NCBI GenBank assembly: GCA_016124735.1
Contig: WGMZ01000039.1
Span: forward strand, 1-52,611
Source: Bacteroidota bacterium
Lineage (GTDB): Bacteria; Bacteroidota; Bacteroidia; UBA8524
Length of the DNA stretch: 52,611 nucleotides
Direction: 5' to 3'
The notes beneath the pieces were generated by a model. The model was not told where the DNA came from, searched no databases, and saw only the letters and a program-made list of their open reading frames with translations. The position numbers and the translations under genes are program-made. Positions within the stretch are counted from its first letter, which is position 1. Every line of letters begins with the position of its first letter. Positions 35,971 through 44,508 of the stretch are shown here, in pieces.

Positions 35971-36475
35971 GTGAGGGCACAGCCATTTGGGGTCCTCACC
36001 GAAAGATATCCTCTCTCCAATACCTCTGCTAAAACGTAAAGCAATTACTCCATTCAAATTCTTTAGTCTCTGACAGAGACTAGTCTCCGGTGAGGGCACC
36101 TGAGACCTTAAAGCCATTTGGTGCCCTCACCAAATGGCATCCTCTATCAAAACCTTTACAGAAGTGAAAATTAAGAACTCCATTCAAATTCTTTAGTCTC
36201 TGACAGAGACTGGTCTCCCGTGAGGGCACCAGAGACCTTAAAGCCATTTGAGACCCTCACCGAAAGGCATCCATCCATTAACGCCTCATTAAATAATCTT
36301 AGCAAGGATCCCATTAAAAGTTCTGCTCTAGATTGTCCTCAGGTGAGGGCACCTGAGAACCTAAAAGCCATTTGGTGCCCTCACCAAATGGCATCCCTCC
36401 ATTAACGCCTCATTAAATAATATTAGTAAGGATCCCATTAAAAGTTCTGCTCTGGACCCTCACCAAATGCCTCCC
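35971..36475. repeat. Array of about five palindromic twin-hairpin repeats
   Basis: Copies start at about 35971 (degenerate), 36089, 36220, 36342 and 36455 (partial). The core is GGTGAGGGCACC, about 20 bases, then GCCATTTGGTGCCCTCACC and AAATGGC. In copy 2 the outer arms are 36089-36100 and 36120-36131 (12 bp, perfect), and an overlapping hairpin is 36113-36123 with 36128-36138 (11 bp, loop CCCT). In copy 4 a 5' hairpin CTCAGGTG-AGGG-CACCTGAG (36338-36357) has a loop complementary to the CCCT loop. Copies 2 and 3 share 130-base-period flanks with a perfect AGTCTCT-GAC-AGAGACT palindrome (36065-36081, 36195-36211). Copies 4 and 5 share a different 55-base flank (36275-36329, 36399-36453). No coding sequence lies in this 600-base interval. 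Confidence 0.85.
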
Positions 36476-36505
36476 ACTAGAAGTGCAAACTCATTCTTAT
36501 CCCCT

Positions 36506-37222
36506 TCACCTATTCAACAACTGATCGCCTACAATTCTGCTTTTTGCCTCATCCTTGTAATTTCTGCTCATGGGAATCCTGAATTCTCCGATGATTGCAT
36601 CATTGCCATCTATCCTCTCAATAGCATGAATATTCGCCAGGTAAGATTTGTGGGTTCGCACAAAGATTTCATCCGGCAATTGCTCCTGCAAGGCTTTCAT
36701 GGTGATGTGGGTTATCAGCCGCTTATCCCGAGTATGGCAAATCATATAATTCTGCATGCCCTCTATAAAGAGCAAATCGTCTAAATCCACGCGATGCAAC
36801 ACTCCTTCCGCACGGATATAAACCACATCGTTGTTCGGGGATTTTCCTGCAGAATCATTGTTCTTCAAAAACTGAATGGCCTTTTCTGAACCATGACAAA
36901 AACGATCATAGCTAAACGGCTTCAACAAGTAATCCTGTACATCGAGCTCAAATCCTTTGATGGCATATTGGTCGTAGGCCGAAGTAATAACAACCGCCGG
37001 TTTGATGCTTTGCGACTCCAGTAGTTCAATTCCCGTTGTTCGGGGCATTTCTATGTCGAGAAACACAATATCAATGGGTTGAGAATTCAGAATTTTGGAA
37101 GCTTCAGCAGCGTTTTTAGCTACAGCGTGGCAAACAAGATCCGGATTGCGATCAACAAATTCAATCAGTCCCTGTCGCGCAATGGGTTCATCATCTACAA
37201 TCAAACATCGGTAAGTAGTCAT
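36506..37222 (-). CDS. LytTR-family response regulator
   Basis: A 238-residue response regulator. The receiver has Asp10-Asp11 (CLIVDDEPIARQGL), phosphoacceptor Asp56 (VFLDIEMPRTTG) and a KPFSYDRF lysine. The C-terminal LytTR DNA-binding domain (about 130-236) shows VVYIRAEGVLHRVDLDDLL-like strands, LFIEGMQNYMICHT, and the family mark FVRTHKSYLANIHAIERI. The end is PMSRNYKDEAKSRI. Its start overlaps the kinase stop in ATGA (37219-37222), so the two are translated together. LytTR regulators in Bacteroidota commonly control surface or stress functions; the targets here are unknown. The gene is followed by the palindromic array. Confidence 0.92.
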   Translation of the reverse strand: MTTYRCLIVDDEPIARQGLIEFVDRNPDLVCHAVAKNAAEASKILNSQPIDIVFLDIEMPRTTGIELLESQSIKPAVVITSAYDQYAIKGFELDVQDYLLKPFSYDRFCHGSEKAIQFLKNNDSAGKSPNNDVVYIRAEGVLHRVDLDDLLFIEGMQNYMICHTRDKRLITHITMKALQEQLPDEIFVRTHKSYLANIHAIERIDGNDAIIGEFRIPMSRNYKDEAKSRIVGDQLLNR

Positions 37223-38262
37223 AGCGGTAGTATTAATTCTAATCGGTATCGGCCTGGTTCTCTTTCAATTTTTATTTTCGCACGGTCGCCATAAATCAAT
37301 TCCATTCGTCGCCTCAAGTTCTGCAATCCAATTCCTCCGTTTTCCAAAGGGATCTCCTGTTCAGAACAGGTATTCTCATAAGTAAACACCAGTGATTCTC
37401 TTTCCTTTGTTGCCCGAATAAGTATCTCATTGGCTTTTCCATCTGCATGATGACTCACATATTTGAATGCATTCTCAAGCGGAATAATTAACAATAGCGG
37501 TGGGATTAGATATCCCTTCATGTTGGAGTCAATATCTTCCTGAATCAGGTATTCAGAGTCGAGCCTCATCCGCTGAAGACGGATATAATTCTTTAAATAC
37601 TTCAATTCCTCATTGATAGGAACCCGTTCGTACGAAGATTCATACAATTGATAGCGCAACATCTCGCTAAATGTTTGCAATGCATTTCTCGCTTGCTCGT
37701 TCTCCGGTTTTATGAGAAAGTAAATACTATTCAAGGTGTTGAATACGAAATGCGGATTGATTTGAGATTTTAAATAAGCGAGTTCCGTTTCTGCCTTCTC
37801 CTTCTCCAACTCACTGAGTCGGATACTTGCGGTACTCCACTCATAATACCAGCGGAATGCCGTCGAAATACCCAGGCCCACAAAAATCACTACATAAGAA
37901 TCAAAAATCTGAAAACCGATGAGCATAAAAGTCCTGTGAAACTGTTCATCCATCCCTCCGGTGAATTGATAAACGAGAAAATGGACAAAAGTCATGGCCA
38001 CACTGGCAAGACTGCCAAGAATAAACCAGATGATAAAAAAGATGATTCTGTTCTCTCTAAATTTTCTGGAAAGTGGGCCCATCAAAAGGTACAACCCAAA
38101 TACCATTAAGCCATCTAGCAGGGAGTTACTTACTACCTGCGCATAATCTTCCGCAAGAGAATCACGCCAGTAATAAAAGCGATATGAAAAATAAAGCAAC
38201 TGGATGAATAAAAAGACAATCCATCTTGCTTTGGTTTCCGACAAGACCTGGCTCTTTTGCAT
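37219..38262 (-). CDS. LytS/YehU-type sensor histidine kinase
   Basis: A 347-residue membrane kinase of the LytS family. Four hydrophobic segments fill residues 12-150 (for example FLFIQLLYFSYRFYYW, LMVFGLYLLMGPL, IIFFIIWFILGSLASVAM, SYVVIFVGLGISTAF). A short coiled segment (SELEKEKAETELAYLKSQ) leads to the His_kinase domain with QINPHFVFNTLNSIYFL (His171). The ATPase part has IPPLLLIIPLENAFKYV and a GGIGLQNLRRRM glycine loop. No separate periplasmic domain is present, so the signal is probably sensed in or near the membrane. It forms an operon with the LytTR regulator by ATGA overlap. Confidence 0.9.
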   Translation of the reverse strand: MQKSQVLSETKARWIVFLFIQLLYFSYRFYYWRDSLAEDYAQVVSNSLLDGLMVFGLYLLMGPLSRKFRENRIIFFIIWFILGSLASVAMTFVHFLVYQFTGGMDEQFHRTFMLIGFQIFDSYVVIFVGLGISTAFRWYYEWSTASIRLSELEKEKAETELAYLKSQINPHFVFNTLNSIYFLIKPENEQARNALQTFSEMLRYQLYESSYERVPINEELKYLKNYIRLQRMRLDSEYLIQEDIDSNMKGYLIPPLLLIIPLENAFKYVSHHADGKANEILIRATKERESLVFTYENTCSEQEIPLENGGIGLQNLRRRMELIYGDRAKIKIEREPGRYRLELILPL

Positions 38263-38395
38263 AACAGCAAGTTCGGCATTCCGATTGAATCTCTGAAAAG
38301 CTCTTCCTGTAGCTCGTCAACAGCATGCTGCATGTAGTCAAAGAGTCCATTCTCGCATGCCATAGCTGATTAATTTCGATTAAAAATGACAGATT

Positions 38396-38824
38396 ATGAA
38401 AAAGCTAAGCATCTTAACATTCGTACTCTTTACGCTGCTTGCGTGCAGTAAATCAGACACACCTGTTCCATCATCCGGAGGAAACAACGGTGGAAATAAT
38501 AGCGGGAATAATGCTTCCTGGGTTGATACCCTCAGCCGCAAATGGATTGTTTACGAAGCCTACCATAATGGCACGCCCGATGGCAGTTCCTCCGGTTTGG
38601 TTCTGGATATGAAAAATGATGGCAGCTACAAACTGGTGAATACCGGTTATGTGGGTACCTGGGAATTCGAAGAAAATTACACCAAGGTTCGTATTGACAA
38701 GGGAAACAGTTCGTATGAAACGCTTTGGACGATTGAGAGTATTTCATCTACTCTGCTCAAGGTGAAATTTATCAGTCCATTTACAGGAGGTAATGCTGAG
38801 TGGACCCTGAAACCACAACCTTAG
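38396..38824 (+). CDS. Lipocalin-like lipoprotein
   Basis: A 142-residue lipoprotein. The signal MKKLSILTFVLFTLLAC has the lipobox at Cys17. A Gly/Asn/Ser-rich spacer (SSGGNNGGNNSGNNAS) links it to a single small beta-barrel domain. The domain carries lipocalin-like features: SRKWIVYEAYHNG at its start, LDMKNDGSYKLVNTGYVGTWEF in the middle and LLKVKFISPF near the end. Small lipocalin-like lipoproteins of this type are abundant in Bacteroidota and have no assigned ligand. It is divergent from the LytS kinase gene (133-base gap) and convergent with rmuC, with only 5 bases between stops. Confidence 0.75.
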   Translation: MKKLSILTFVLFTLLACSKSDTPVPSSGGNNGGNNSGNNASWVDTLSRKWIVYEAYHNGTPDGSSSGLVLDMKNDGSYKLVNTGYVGTWEFEENYTKVRIDKGNSSYETLWTIESISSTLLKVKFISPFTGGNAEWTLKPQP

Positions 38825-38829
38825 ATGAT

Positions 38830-40143
38830 TTAGTCGTCTTCACTTCTGCCAAGGAGCTTTTCATTCATCTGTTTGGAGGTCTTGGCGCCGAGTGCCTTTA
38901 ACTTTTCAGCCCGGCGTACAAGATTTCCATTACCATCCACCAATTTATTCATGGCATCGCTGTAGGTCTTTTTGGTCGTATCCATTTGCTGACCCAGCTT
39001 CACAAGATCCTCGGTGAAGTTCACAAACTTGTCATACATATCGCCGGCCTGACGTGCTATCTCCAAGACATTCCGGTTCTGATATTCATACCTCCAAATG
39101 TTTGCAATCGTACGCAGGGTGGCGAGCAAAGTGCTCGGGCTTACCAATACTATTTGCTTCTCATAGGCCTGGTTAAACAAATCCGGTTCTGCCTGCAAGG
39201 CAGCACTGAACGCAGGCTCGATTGGGATGAACATCAGAATGAAATCCAACCCTTCCACCCCATACAGCTTTTGATAGTCCTTTGCCGACAACTGACGGAT
39301 ATGATTCTTCATGGATTGAACATGCGCCTTCAGGTTTTGTCCGCGTTCCTCTTCCGTTCCGGCATTGACCGATTGCTCATAGGCCAAAAGCGATACCTTG
39401 GAGTCAATCACGATATTTTTACCATCAGGCAGCTTCACCACCACATCCGGCCTTAATCGTCCGCCTTCCAGGGACGTAGATTCCTGAACAATGAACTCTT
39501 GCCCTTTCATAAGCCCACTTTTCTCCAGGATACTTTCCAAAATAAACTCTCCCCAATTTCCCTGAGTTTTGGTGTCGCCTTTTAAGGCCCGCGTTAGGTT
39601 TTCTGCTTCTTTGGTGATTTGCTGATTGAGTTCACGCAGATTTTTAAGCTGTTCTCCAAGTGAACTGTTCATCTTGAGGTTTTCCTTATTGCTTTCCTCC
39701 ACTTTCTTTTCAAAGTCAAGCAATTTCTCCTTCAGGGGGTTGAGAAGCTCACCCAAATTGGTTTTATTCTGGTCCGTGAATTTCTTGCTCTTTTCCTCCA
39801 GGATTTCATTCGCCAGATTTTTAAACTGAAGCGTCATTTTTTCATTGAGTTTTTCCAACTCCAGCTTCTGTTCCTCCATGCGCTGCTGAAGGCCCTGCCC
39901 TTCGGTGTGTAACACGGCATTCTCTTTCAGTAAAATTTGGTTCTGCTGTTCCAGATTCTGGAGTTTCCTCTCGCTTTCCAGTCGCCGCTCCTCGCTGAGC
40001 GTCATGCCCTGATACAATCGCGCATTTTCAATTTCCAGGCTTTTCCCATCCCCTTCGCCTTTCCTCTTTCTATTCAAGGCGATGAAATATCCGAGTGAGA
40101 TTCCCAAAGCCAACCCAGCCAACAAATAGAGCATTCCGTCCAT
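38830..40143 (-). CDS. rmuC: RmuC-family DNA recombination protein
   Basis: A 437-residue protein of the RmuC family, which limits inversions at short inverted repeats. The N-terminus has a membrane anchor (LYLLAGLALGISLGYFIAL). A long coiled coil follows (residues about 30-170), rich in Glu, Lys and Gln. The nuclease-like core has NWGEFILESILEKSGL, LRPDVVVKLPDGKNIVIDSKVS and LDFILMFIPIEPAFSAAL, the usual RmuC blocks. The end is KLKALGAKTSKQMNEKL. Length is normal. It is interesting that a protein acting on inverted repeats is encoded a few kb from two twin-palindrome elements, but this is probably coincidence. Confidence 0.9.
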   Translation of the reverse strand: MDGMLYLLAGLALGISLGYFIALNRKRKGEGDGKSLEIENARLYQGMTLSEERRLESERKLQNLEQQNQILLKENAVLHTEGQGLQQRMEEQKLELEKLNEKMTLQFKNLANEILEEKSKKFTDQNKTNLGELLNPLKEKLLDFEKKVEESNKENLKMNSSLGEQLKNLRELNQQITKEAENLTRALKGDTKTQGNWGEFILESILEKSGLMKGQEFIVQESTSLEGGRLRPDVVVKLPDGKNIVIDSKVSLLAYEQSVNAGTEEERGQNLKAHVQSMKNHIRQLSAKDYQKLYGVEGLDFILMFIPIEPAFSAALQAEPDLFNQAYEKQIVLVSPSTLLATLRTIANIWRYEYQNRNVLEIARQAGDMYDKFVNFTEDLVKLGQQMDTTKKTYSDAMNKLVDGNGNLVRRAEKLKALGAKTSKQMNEKLLGRSEDD

Positions 40144-40304
40144 GGTTCAAAATACGTTAAGGATTTTCCAAGTACAAACTTTTTATCGCTCGCTTTGTTC
40201 GCACTGTGTCAAAAAAATACCAAACAGCTGTGATTTTCCCCTGGATACTTGCTTCCAATCCAATTTCCTGAGTAGATTGAAGGTTTTTCCGATATTCGAA
40301 TAAA

Positions 40305-40312
40305 TACCTTTG
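40305..40312 (+). promoter_or_regulatory. TAnnTTTG-type box before the acyl-CoA ligase gene
   Basis: TACCTTTG matches the Bacteroidota -7 consensus and ends 3 bases before the ATG at 40316. If it is the -7 element, transcription would begin at or next to the start codon and the message would be leaderless. The nearest upstream TTG is 26 bases away, longer than usual. Confidence 0.3.
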
Positions 40313-40315
40313 CCT

Positions 40316-42208
40316 ATGATCTATCCGAATTCCCTGCACCAGATGTTACGCGATACGGTTACTAAAACCAAGCATATTTCGGACATCTTTCTGCTCGAAA
40401 AGAAAGAAGGCAAATACGAGCCCATCACCTACGGTGAAGTTATTGACCGCGTCAACGCCACCTCTGCATACATCATGGATGCAGGATTTGATAAAGGCGA
40501 TCGCCTGGCTATGATATTGGAAAACTGTCCGGAATACCTGGTCTTTGATCAGGCACTCATGCAGATAGGATGTGTCAATGCGTCCATCTATCCTACATTA
40601 CCTGAAAGCGAAATTGAATACATTCTGCAAGATTCTGGTTCCAAAGGGGTATTGGTTGGGAACCCTTTCTTATTGAAGAAAGTTTTACGCGTCCTTCCAA
40701 ACTGTCCTGCTATTGAGAAGATATTTATCAACTTCGATAAGTCCATTGCGCGATCAGATGATCCGCGTATCGTTTCACTCCAGGATATTTTTGAAAACGG
40801 AAAAGCTCTGTATTGCGAAAAAAAAGAGGCCATTGAAAAACGATTCCACACTATTCAACCTCAGGATCTCGCCTCTCTCATCTATAAATCGGGAACCACA
40901 GGTGTACCGAAAGGCGTGATGTTGAGCCATGAGAATTTCATGAGCAATGTGGTCATGGCAAAAACGCAGGTCCCCTCCATCTGCGAAAAAGACCGTTATC
41001 TTTCTTTTCTTCCTTTATGCCACGTTTACGAGCGACTGGCTACCTATTACCTCGGCACCTATGTCGGGGCAGAAATTGCTTTTGCCCAGGGGATTGAAAG
41101 TCTGTCGAACAACATGGTTGAGATTACGCCAACCGTTATGACCACAGTTCCGCGTCTCTTGGAGCGGGTAAAGGAAAGAGTCATTAAAAATGCAGAAACA
41201 AAAGGGGGTATCAGTAAGAAGATTTTTTACTGGGCCCTGGAAATCGGACATAAGGTTCGGGTAAAAAAAGAGCAAAAACATTGGGTTAATCCCTGGCTGG
41301 CACTCATGCATCGCATCGCCAATGCCCTCGTCTATAAAAAAGTAAAAGCCAGGATGGGCGGCAAAATGCGGTTACTTGTTTCAGGGGGGGCGGCATTGCC
41401 ACAGCATGTCGGAGAATTCTTTAGCAACCTCGGCATCAATGCACTGGAAGGCTATGGACTTACCGAGACCTCTCCTCTAATGGCCGTCAACATAGAAGAA
41501 AGACAAGTTCATGGAACAGTTGGCCCGGTGGTTCCGGGAATTGAAGTGGGAATACTGAACCCAGATACCGGAACCTTCTACACCGTTCAAACCCACGAAA
41601 ATTTTAACGAAAACTTTGAGAGTCCCGAAGGAGAAATTGTCGTAAAGGGCCCTTCTGTGATGCTGGGTTATTGGAATAAGCCAGAGGAGACCGCAGAGGT
41701 CCTCGACAAAGATGGCTGGTTCCATACAGGAGACGTCGGTAAGTTTTATAAGGGAAATCTTAAAATCACCGACCGCATTAAGAACATGATTGTCAATGCC
41801 TATGGCAAAAATGTATACCCGACTCCTGTAGAAAATGTCTACTTAAAGAGCCCAAAGATTGACCAGATCTTTCTTATCGGCGATCGCCGGGAATATATTA
41901 CCGCGATTTTAGTGCCTTCTCACGACGAACTGAAAGAAGCCTTTGGTTTAAAACAATCTTTTTTTGAAGAAGATGATCCCTTTATCAATCATCCCGATAT
42001 CATCCATTGGATAGGCGAAGATGTGCGCAAACTTTCCGGAGAAGTCGCCAAGTTCGAACGCATCAAGAACTTCATCGTGAAAAGAAGACCCTTTAGCCTC
42101 GAAGAAGGAGAAATCACTCCGACCTTAAAAACCAAAAGACGCGTGATTGAAACCTGTTATGCCGAAGAGATTGAAAGCATGTATGCCGAAGTTGCTTCCG
42201 AGATTTAG
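40316..42208 (+). CDS. Long-chain fatty acid--CoA ligase (AMP-forming)
   Basis: A 630-residue adenylate-forming enzyme that activates long-chain fatty acids to acyl-CoA for uptake or breakdown. I use the ATG at 40316 rather than a TTG two codons earlier. Motifs are the AMP-binding P-loop LIYKSGTTGVPKGVMLSHEN (Lys replaces the usual Thr before SGTTG), GYGLTETSPLMAVN, GWFHTGDVGKF, and KITDRIKNMIVNAYGKNVYP in the hinge region. A VMTTVPRLLERVKERV helix marks the long-chain (FadD15/FAA1-like) group. Length fits that group, which is longer than E. coli FadD. No fatty-acid genes lie next to it; it converges with the lipoprotein gene at 42229. Confidence 0.93.
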   Translation: MIYPNSLHQMLRDTVTKTKHISDIFLLEKKEGKYEPITYGEVIDRVNATSAYIMDAGFDKGDRLAMILENCPEYLVFDQALMQIGCVNASIYPTLPESEIEYILQDSGSKGVLVGNPFLLKKVLRVLPNCPAIEKIFINFDKSIARSDDPRIVSLQDIFENGKALYCEKKEAIEKRFHTIQPQDLASLIYKSGTTGVPKGVMLSHENFMSNVVMAKTQVPSICEKDRYLSFLPLCHVYERLATYYLGTYVGAEIAFAQGIESLSNNMVEITPTVMTTVPRLLERVKERVIKNAETKGGISKKIFYWALEIGHKVRVKKEQKHWVNPWLALMHRIANALVYKKVKARMGGKMRLLVSGGAALPQHVGEFFSNLGINALEGYGLTETSPLMAVNIEERQVHGTVGPVVPGIEVGILNPDTGTFYTVQTHENFNENFESPEGEIVVKGPSVMLGYWNKPEETAEVLDKDGWFHTGDVGKFYKGNLKITDRIKNMIVNAYGKNVYPTPVENVYLKSPKIDQIFLIGDRREYITAILVPSHDELKEAFGLKQSFFEEDDPFINHPDIIHWIGEDVRKLSGEVAKFERIKNFIVKRRPFSLEEGEITPTLKTKRRVIETCYAEEIESMYAEVASEI

Positions 42209-42228
42209 GGCAAAAAGCGTCTCCCGAA

Positions 42229-42786
42229 TCAGGGAATTCGTGTGTAACTAAATCCCAGGGTGCTGTCTACCACCTGCTCCAGGCCCAGCTGGGAAGAATA
42301 CCGAACTTTTGCTTTCCGATCCTGGGAGACAAAATTTCCACTGAGTCCAAAATCATAGCTTTGGCTGCTCGAAGTATCCATCGCCGACACATTGTATTTG
42401 TAAAATTCTTCCTTCAGGTCAAGGTAGAAATAGCGATCGCTCACATAGCTTCCACTTGGTATATCAAACTCCCTTAGGCCCACCGCCATCGTAATTGGCT
42501 GCGGCTTATTCTGACAAACCAATTCCACCACCACTTGCTCGTAATGATAGGTGTGGGTCGATTCCACCGGGAGGTTGGAAACGAAAGCCGATTTTTTGGA
42601 ACTGACTTGATAGATGAGCGTATCGGTTACCTGATCTTTGGAATAGAGAAAACGGATGGTATCTCCTTCGTCATAGGCTTTGTCCAGAATGGCCCTTTGA
42701 AAATCCGTGAGGTATTCAATGGACTCACTGGTTTTTTTGCACGAAAAAAGCAGGAGCAAGGCTCCTACTGCTATCATTAATCGCAT
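42229..42786 (-). CDS. Hypothetical lipoprotein
   Basis: A 185-residue lipoprotein of unknown function. The signal MRLMIAVGALLLLFSC has the lipobox at Cys16, followed by KKTSES. The mature part begins with an Ala/Asp-rich helix (LTDFQRAILDKAYDEGDTIRF) and continues with beta-strand-like segments (HTYHYEQVVVELVC, DRYFYLDLKEEFY). No family is recognised. It is probably the last gene of a small group with the PspC and DUF2851 genes: gaps are 24 and 50 bases, all on the minus strand. Confidence 0.75.
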   Translation of the reverse strand: MRLMIAVGALLLLFSCKKTSESIEYLTDFQRAILDKAYDEGDTIRFLYSKDQVTDTLIYQVSSKKSAFVSNLPVESTHTYHYEQVVVELVCQNKPQPITMAVGLREFDIPSGSYVSDRYFYLDLKEEFYKYNVSAMDTSSSQSYDFGLSGNFVSQDRKAKVRYSSQLGLEQVVDSTLGFSYTRIP

Positions 42787-42810
42787 GGAGCCAATTTATT
42801 TAAAATTCAG

Positions 42811-43029
42811 CTAGATATCCCAAACAGAATGTCTTTTCTCTTTCATGTAAGAACGGATATTCATCCAAAAGGCAACAAAGAGATAAAAGAGAAAGGGAGA
42901 ACCAAGTGTAAAACAGGAGGCATAGATGAAATAAAGCCGAATTCGTTCGGAAGAAATACCCATCTTACCTCCCAGATAGCTGCACACTCCATACAGCCTT
43001 TTTTCCATCAGAAACTTCACTGAATGCAT
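42811..43029 (-). CDS. PspC domain protein
   Basis: A 72-residue single-domain PspC protein. The family pattern is kept: KRLYGVCSYLGGKMGISSERIRL (spread over residues 10-32), then one hydrophobic segment (FIYASCFTLGSPFLFYLFVAFWM) and a basic tail. PspC-type proteins act in the inner-membrane phage-shock/envelope-stress response; stand-alone copies in Bacteroidota have no proven partner. The first ATG is used; MEKRLYG eight codons on is another possible start. Confidence 0.8.
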   Translation of the reverse strand: MHSVKFLMEKRLYGVCSYLGGKMGISSERIRLYFIYASCFTLGSPFLFYLFVAFWMNIRSYMKEKRHSVWDI

Positions 43030-43079
43030 ACTACGAATTTAAAAAAAGGAATGAATCTCCGTATTAAATGTAACAAGCA

Positions 43080-44357
43080 TCATTCCATAAGGTTCTTCCT
43101 GCTCTGAAGAATTTTCACACCTACCTGACAATCCAGGCATTTCTTTTTCTGGCAATAGTCCGTGTACAAATGGATAAGCCCTTGTGATTCGCCAAAACTT
43201 TTCGCCAATACACCTCGTTCCTTCCACTGCTTCATCAGGCGGTTATTTTCCGCCGGTAGCTCATGAAACATTTCCAGTACATTTTCGCGCAATTCAGGCA
43301 TCGCTCTAATTTCGGCAATGACAAATAAAAACGGCAACACCGCATTGCCTAAAAGGTGCCTGCGGGTATCGACTCCTAATTCCGCCTTGCTGTGCCTGCA
43401 TGGCTGACCGAATCGCACATGATCTTCCCAGTACACGTGCGCAGTAACATGCAATATATTTTCTAAATCCTCCAAGCGGTGGCAGTCCAATATTTCCTGC
43501 AAAAGATTTGGCGACTTGCAATACAAGGAAGCCAATTGTGAAATACGACGACTTGGAAAATTCGCAGGCCTCAGCCGCAGGTATTTCCAATAGGATGCAT
43601 CCATCTCTTCCAGATGATAAATAGACTTTTGATACCGATACCTTTCCCGAAGAGAGGAGTGAAACCCATCCGCACCCCGACCCTGTAACATGCCCGCCTG
43701 ACCAAAAAACAAGGCCTCCGCTTCCTCCCGATGATGACTGTATTTTCTCAGGGCCTTCAGTGGGATAGTTCTTGCCAGCATTTCAAAGGGCAATGAATTT
43801 ACTTTCATCCCAAAATAATGCGCAAGCGTTTGAAGAAAAGCTTCCTCGAGATTGCCCCGCAACTGATCTATGCGTACACGAATTGTGGCACTATGCGTTT
43901 CCAGCCTCTCTATCAGGAGCCTCTCCTTCCAGGCTATGCTCATGATATCAGGCTGTCTGACTAAATTGGCAGAACAGGGAATGGGATTCAGACTTTTCTG
44001 CCAGTCTTCCGCCTGCAGCAAGGTCCGCTGATCCAGAAAAGAATCCAATGCCAGCTCTGGAAATGGTAGGTTCAGTTCTTTATCGTGCTGGTATACTACA
44101 TGTAAGATAACATTGTCGTATACCGGATCATTGGAATGTCCATGCTTTTCCCAGTCCGAGCTTTTTACATGAAGTTCCACATTTCCTACCCAAAGAGTTT
44201 GCCCAATTCGAATTCTCGCATGCAGAAAATCCGGTCCCCCATCGCGGTTCAATAATCCAGGATAGATAACAGAAATCGGCTCCCCATCAGTAGTACATAG
44301 GTTCTCTTTTGGAAAGCGTTGAAGCTTCCAGAAATAAGACAGCAATTCTTCGTTCAT
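43080..44357 (-). CDS. DUF2851 family protein
   Basis: A 425-residue cytoplasmic protein of the Bacteroidota-specific DUF2851 family. The N-terminus is typical: MNEELLSYFWKLQRF, then GEPISVIYPGLLNRDGGPDF, WVGNVELHVKSSDWEKHGH and DNVILHVVYQHD. The pattern of NxxGPDFxxAxI, ELHxxSSDWxxHxH with downstream Asp/Glu resembles a nuclease-like metal site, which is an idea from the residues seen, not established. The C-terminus carries CQKKKCLDCQVG, a possible zinc-binding Cys pair. No signal peptide. It leads the DUF2851-PspC-lipoprotein set. Confidence 0.85.
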   Translation of the reverse strand: MNEELLSYFWKLQRFPKENLCTTDGEPISVIYPGLLNRDGGPDFLHARIRIGQTLWVGNVELHVKSSDWEKHGHSNDPVYDNVILHVVYQHDKELNLPFPELALDSFLDQRTLLQAEDWQKSLNPIPCSANLVRQPDIMSIAWKERLLIERLETHSATIRVRIDQLRGNLEEAFLQTLAHYFGMKVNSLPFEMLARTIPLKALRKYSHHREEAEALFFGQAGMLQGRGADGFHSSLRERYRYQKSIYHLEEMDASYWKYLRLRPANFPSRRISQLASLYCKSPNLLQEILDCHRLEDLENILHVTAHVYWEDHVRFGQPCRHSKAELGVDTRRHLLGNAVLPFLFVIAEIRAMPELRENVLEMFHELPAENNRLMKQWKERGVLAKSFGESQGLIHLYTDYCQKKKCLDCQVGVKILQSRKNLME

Positions 44358-44508
44358 GCCTATAAGTTAGGACTTATACGAACGCTAAATAGCTAAATTA
44401 GAAAGTTTTACAATTCTTTGACATTGCTATTTATGCAGAGAGCAGAGAAGCAGAGTGCCAAAGGGAAAGTATTTTGACCATTAGCCAGACTAAGACAGCC
44501 TTCTACAT

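Noticed and set aside
36220-36405. Open frame across the palindromic array
   Set aside because: It is produced by the repeats themselves and differs from copy to copy.
35971-36475. The repeat array as a CRISPR
   Set aside because: The spacing regions are themselves repeats of each other rather than unique spacers, the repeats are long perfect palindromes, the copies diverge, and no cas gene is near.
38133-38363. 76-codon frame overlapping the start of the LytS-type kinase, considered as a lost N-terminus
   Set aside because: The kinase already begins at a normal position for its family, and the extra frame is not LytS-like beyond an amphipathic helix.
44430-44470. Repeated GCAGAG units before the pyrF 3' end
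   Set aside because: Only three short imperfect units; likely chance or a worn remnant with no structure.
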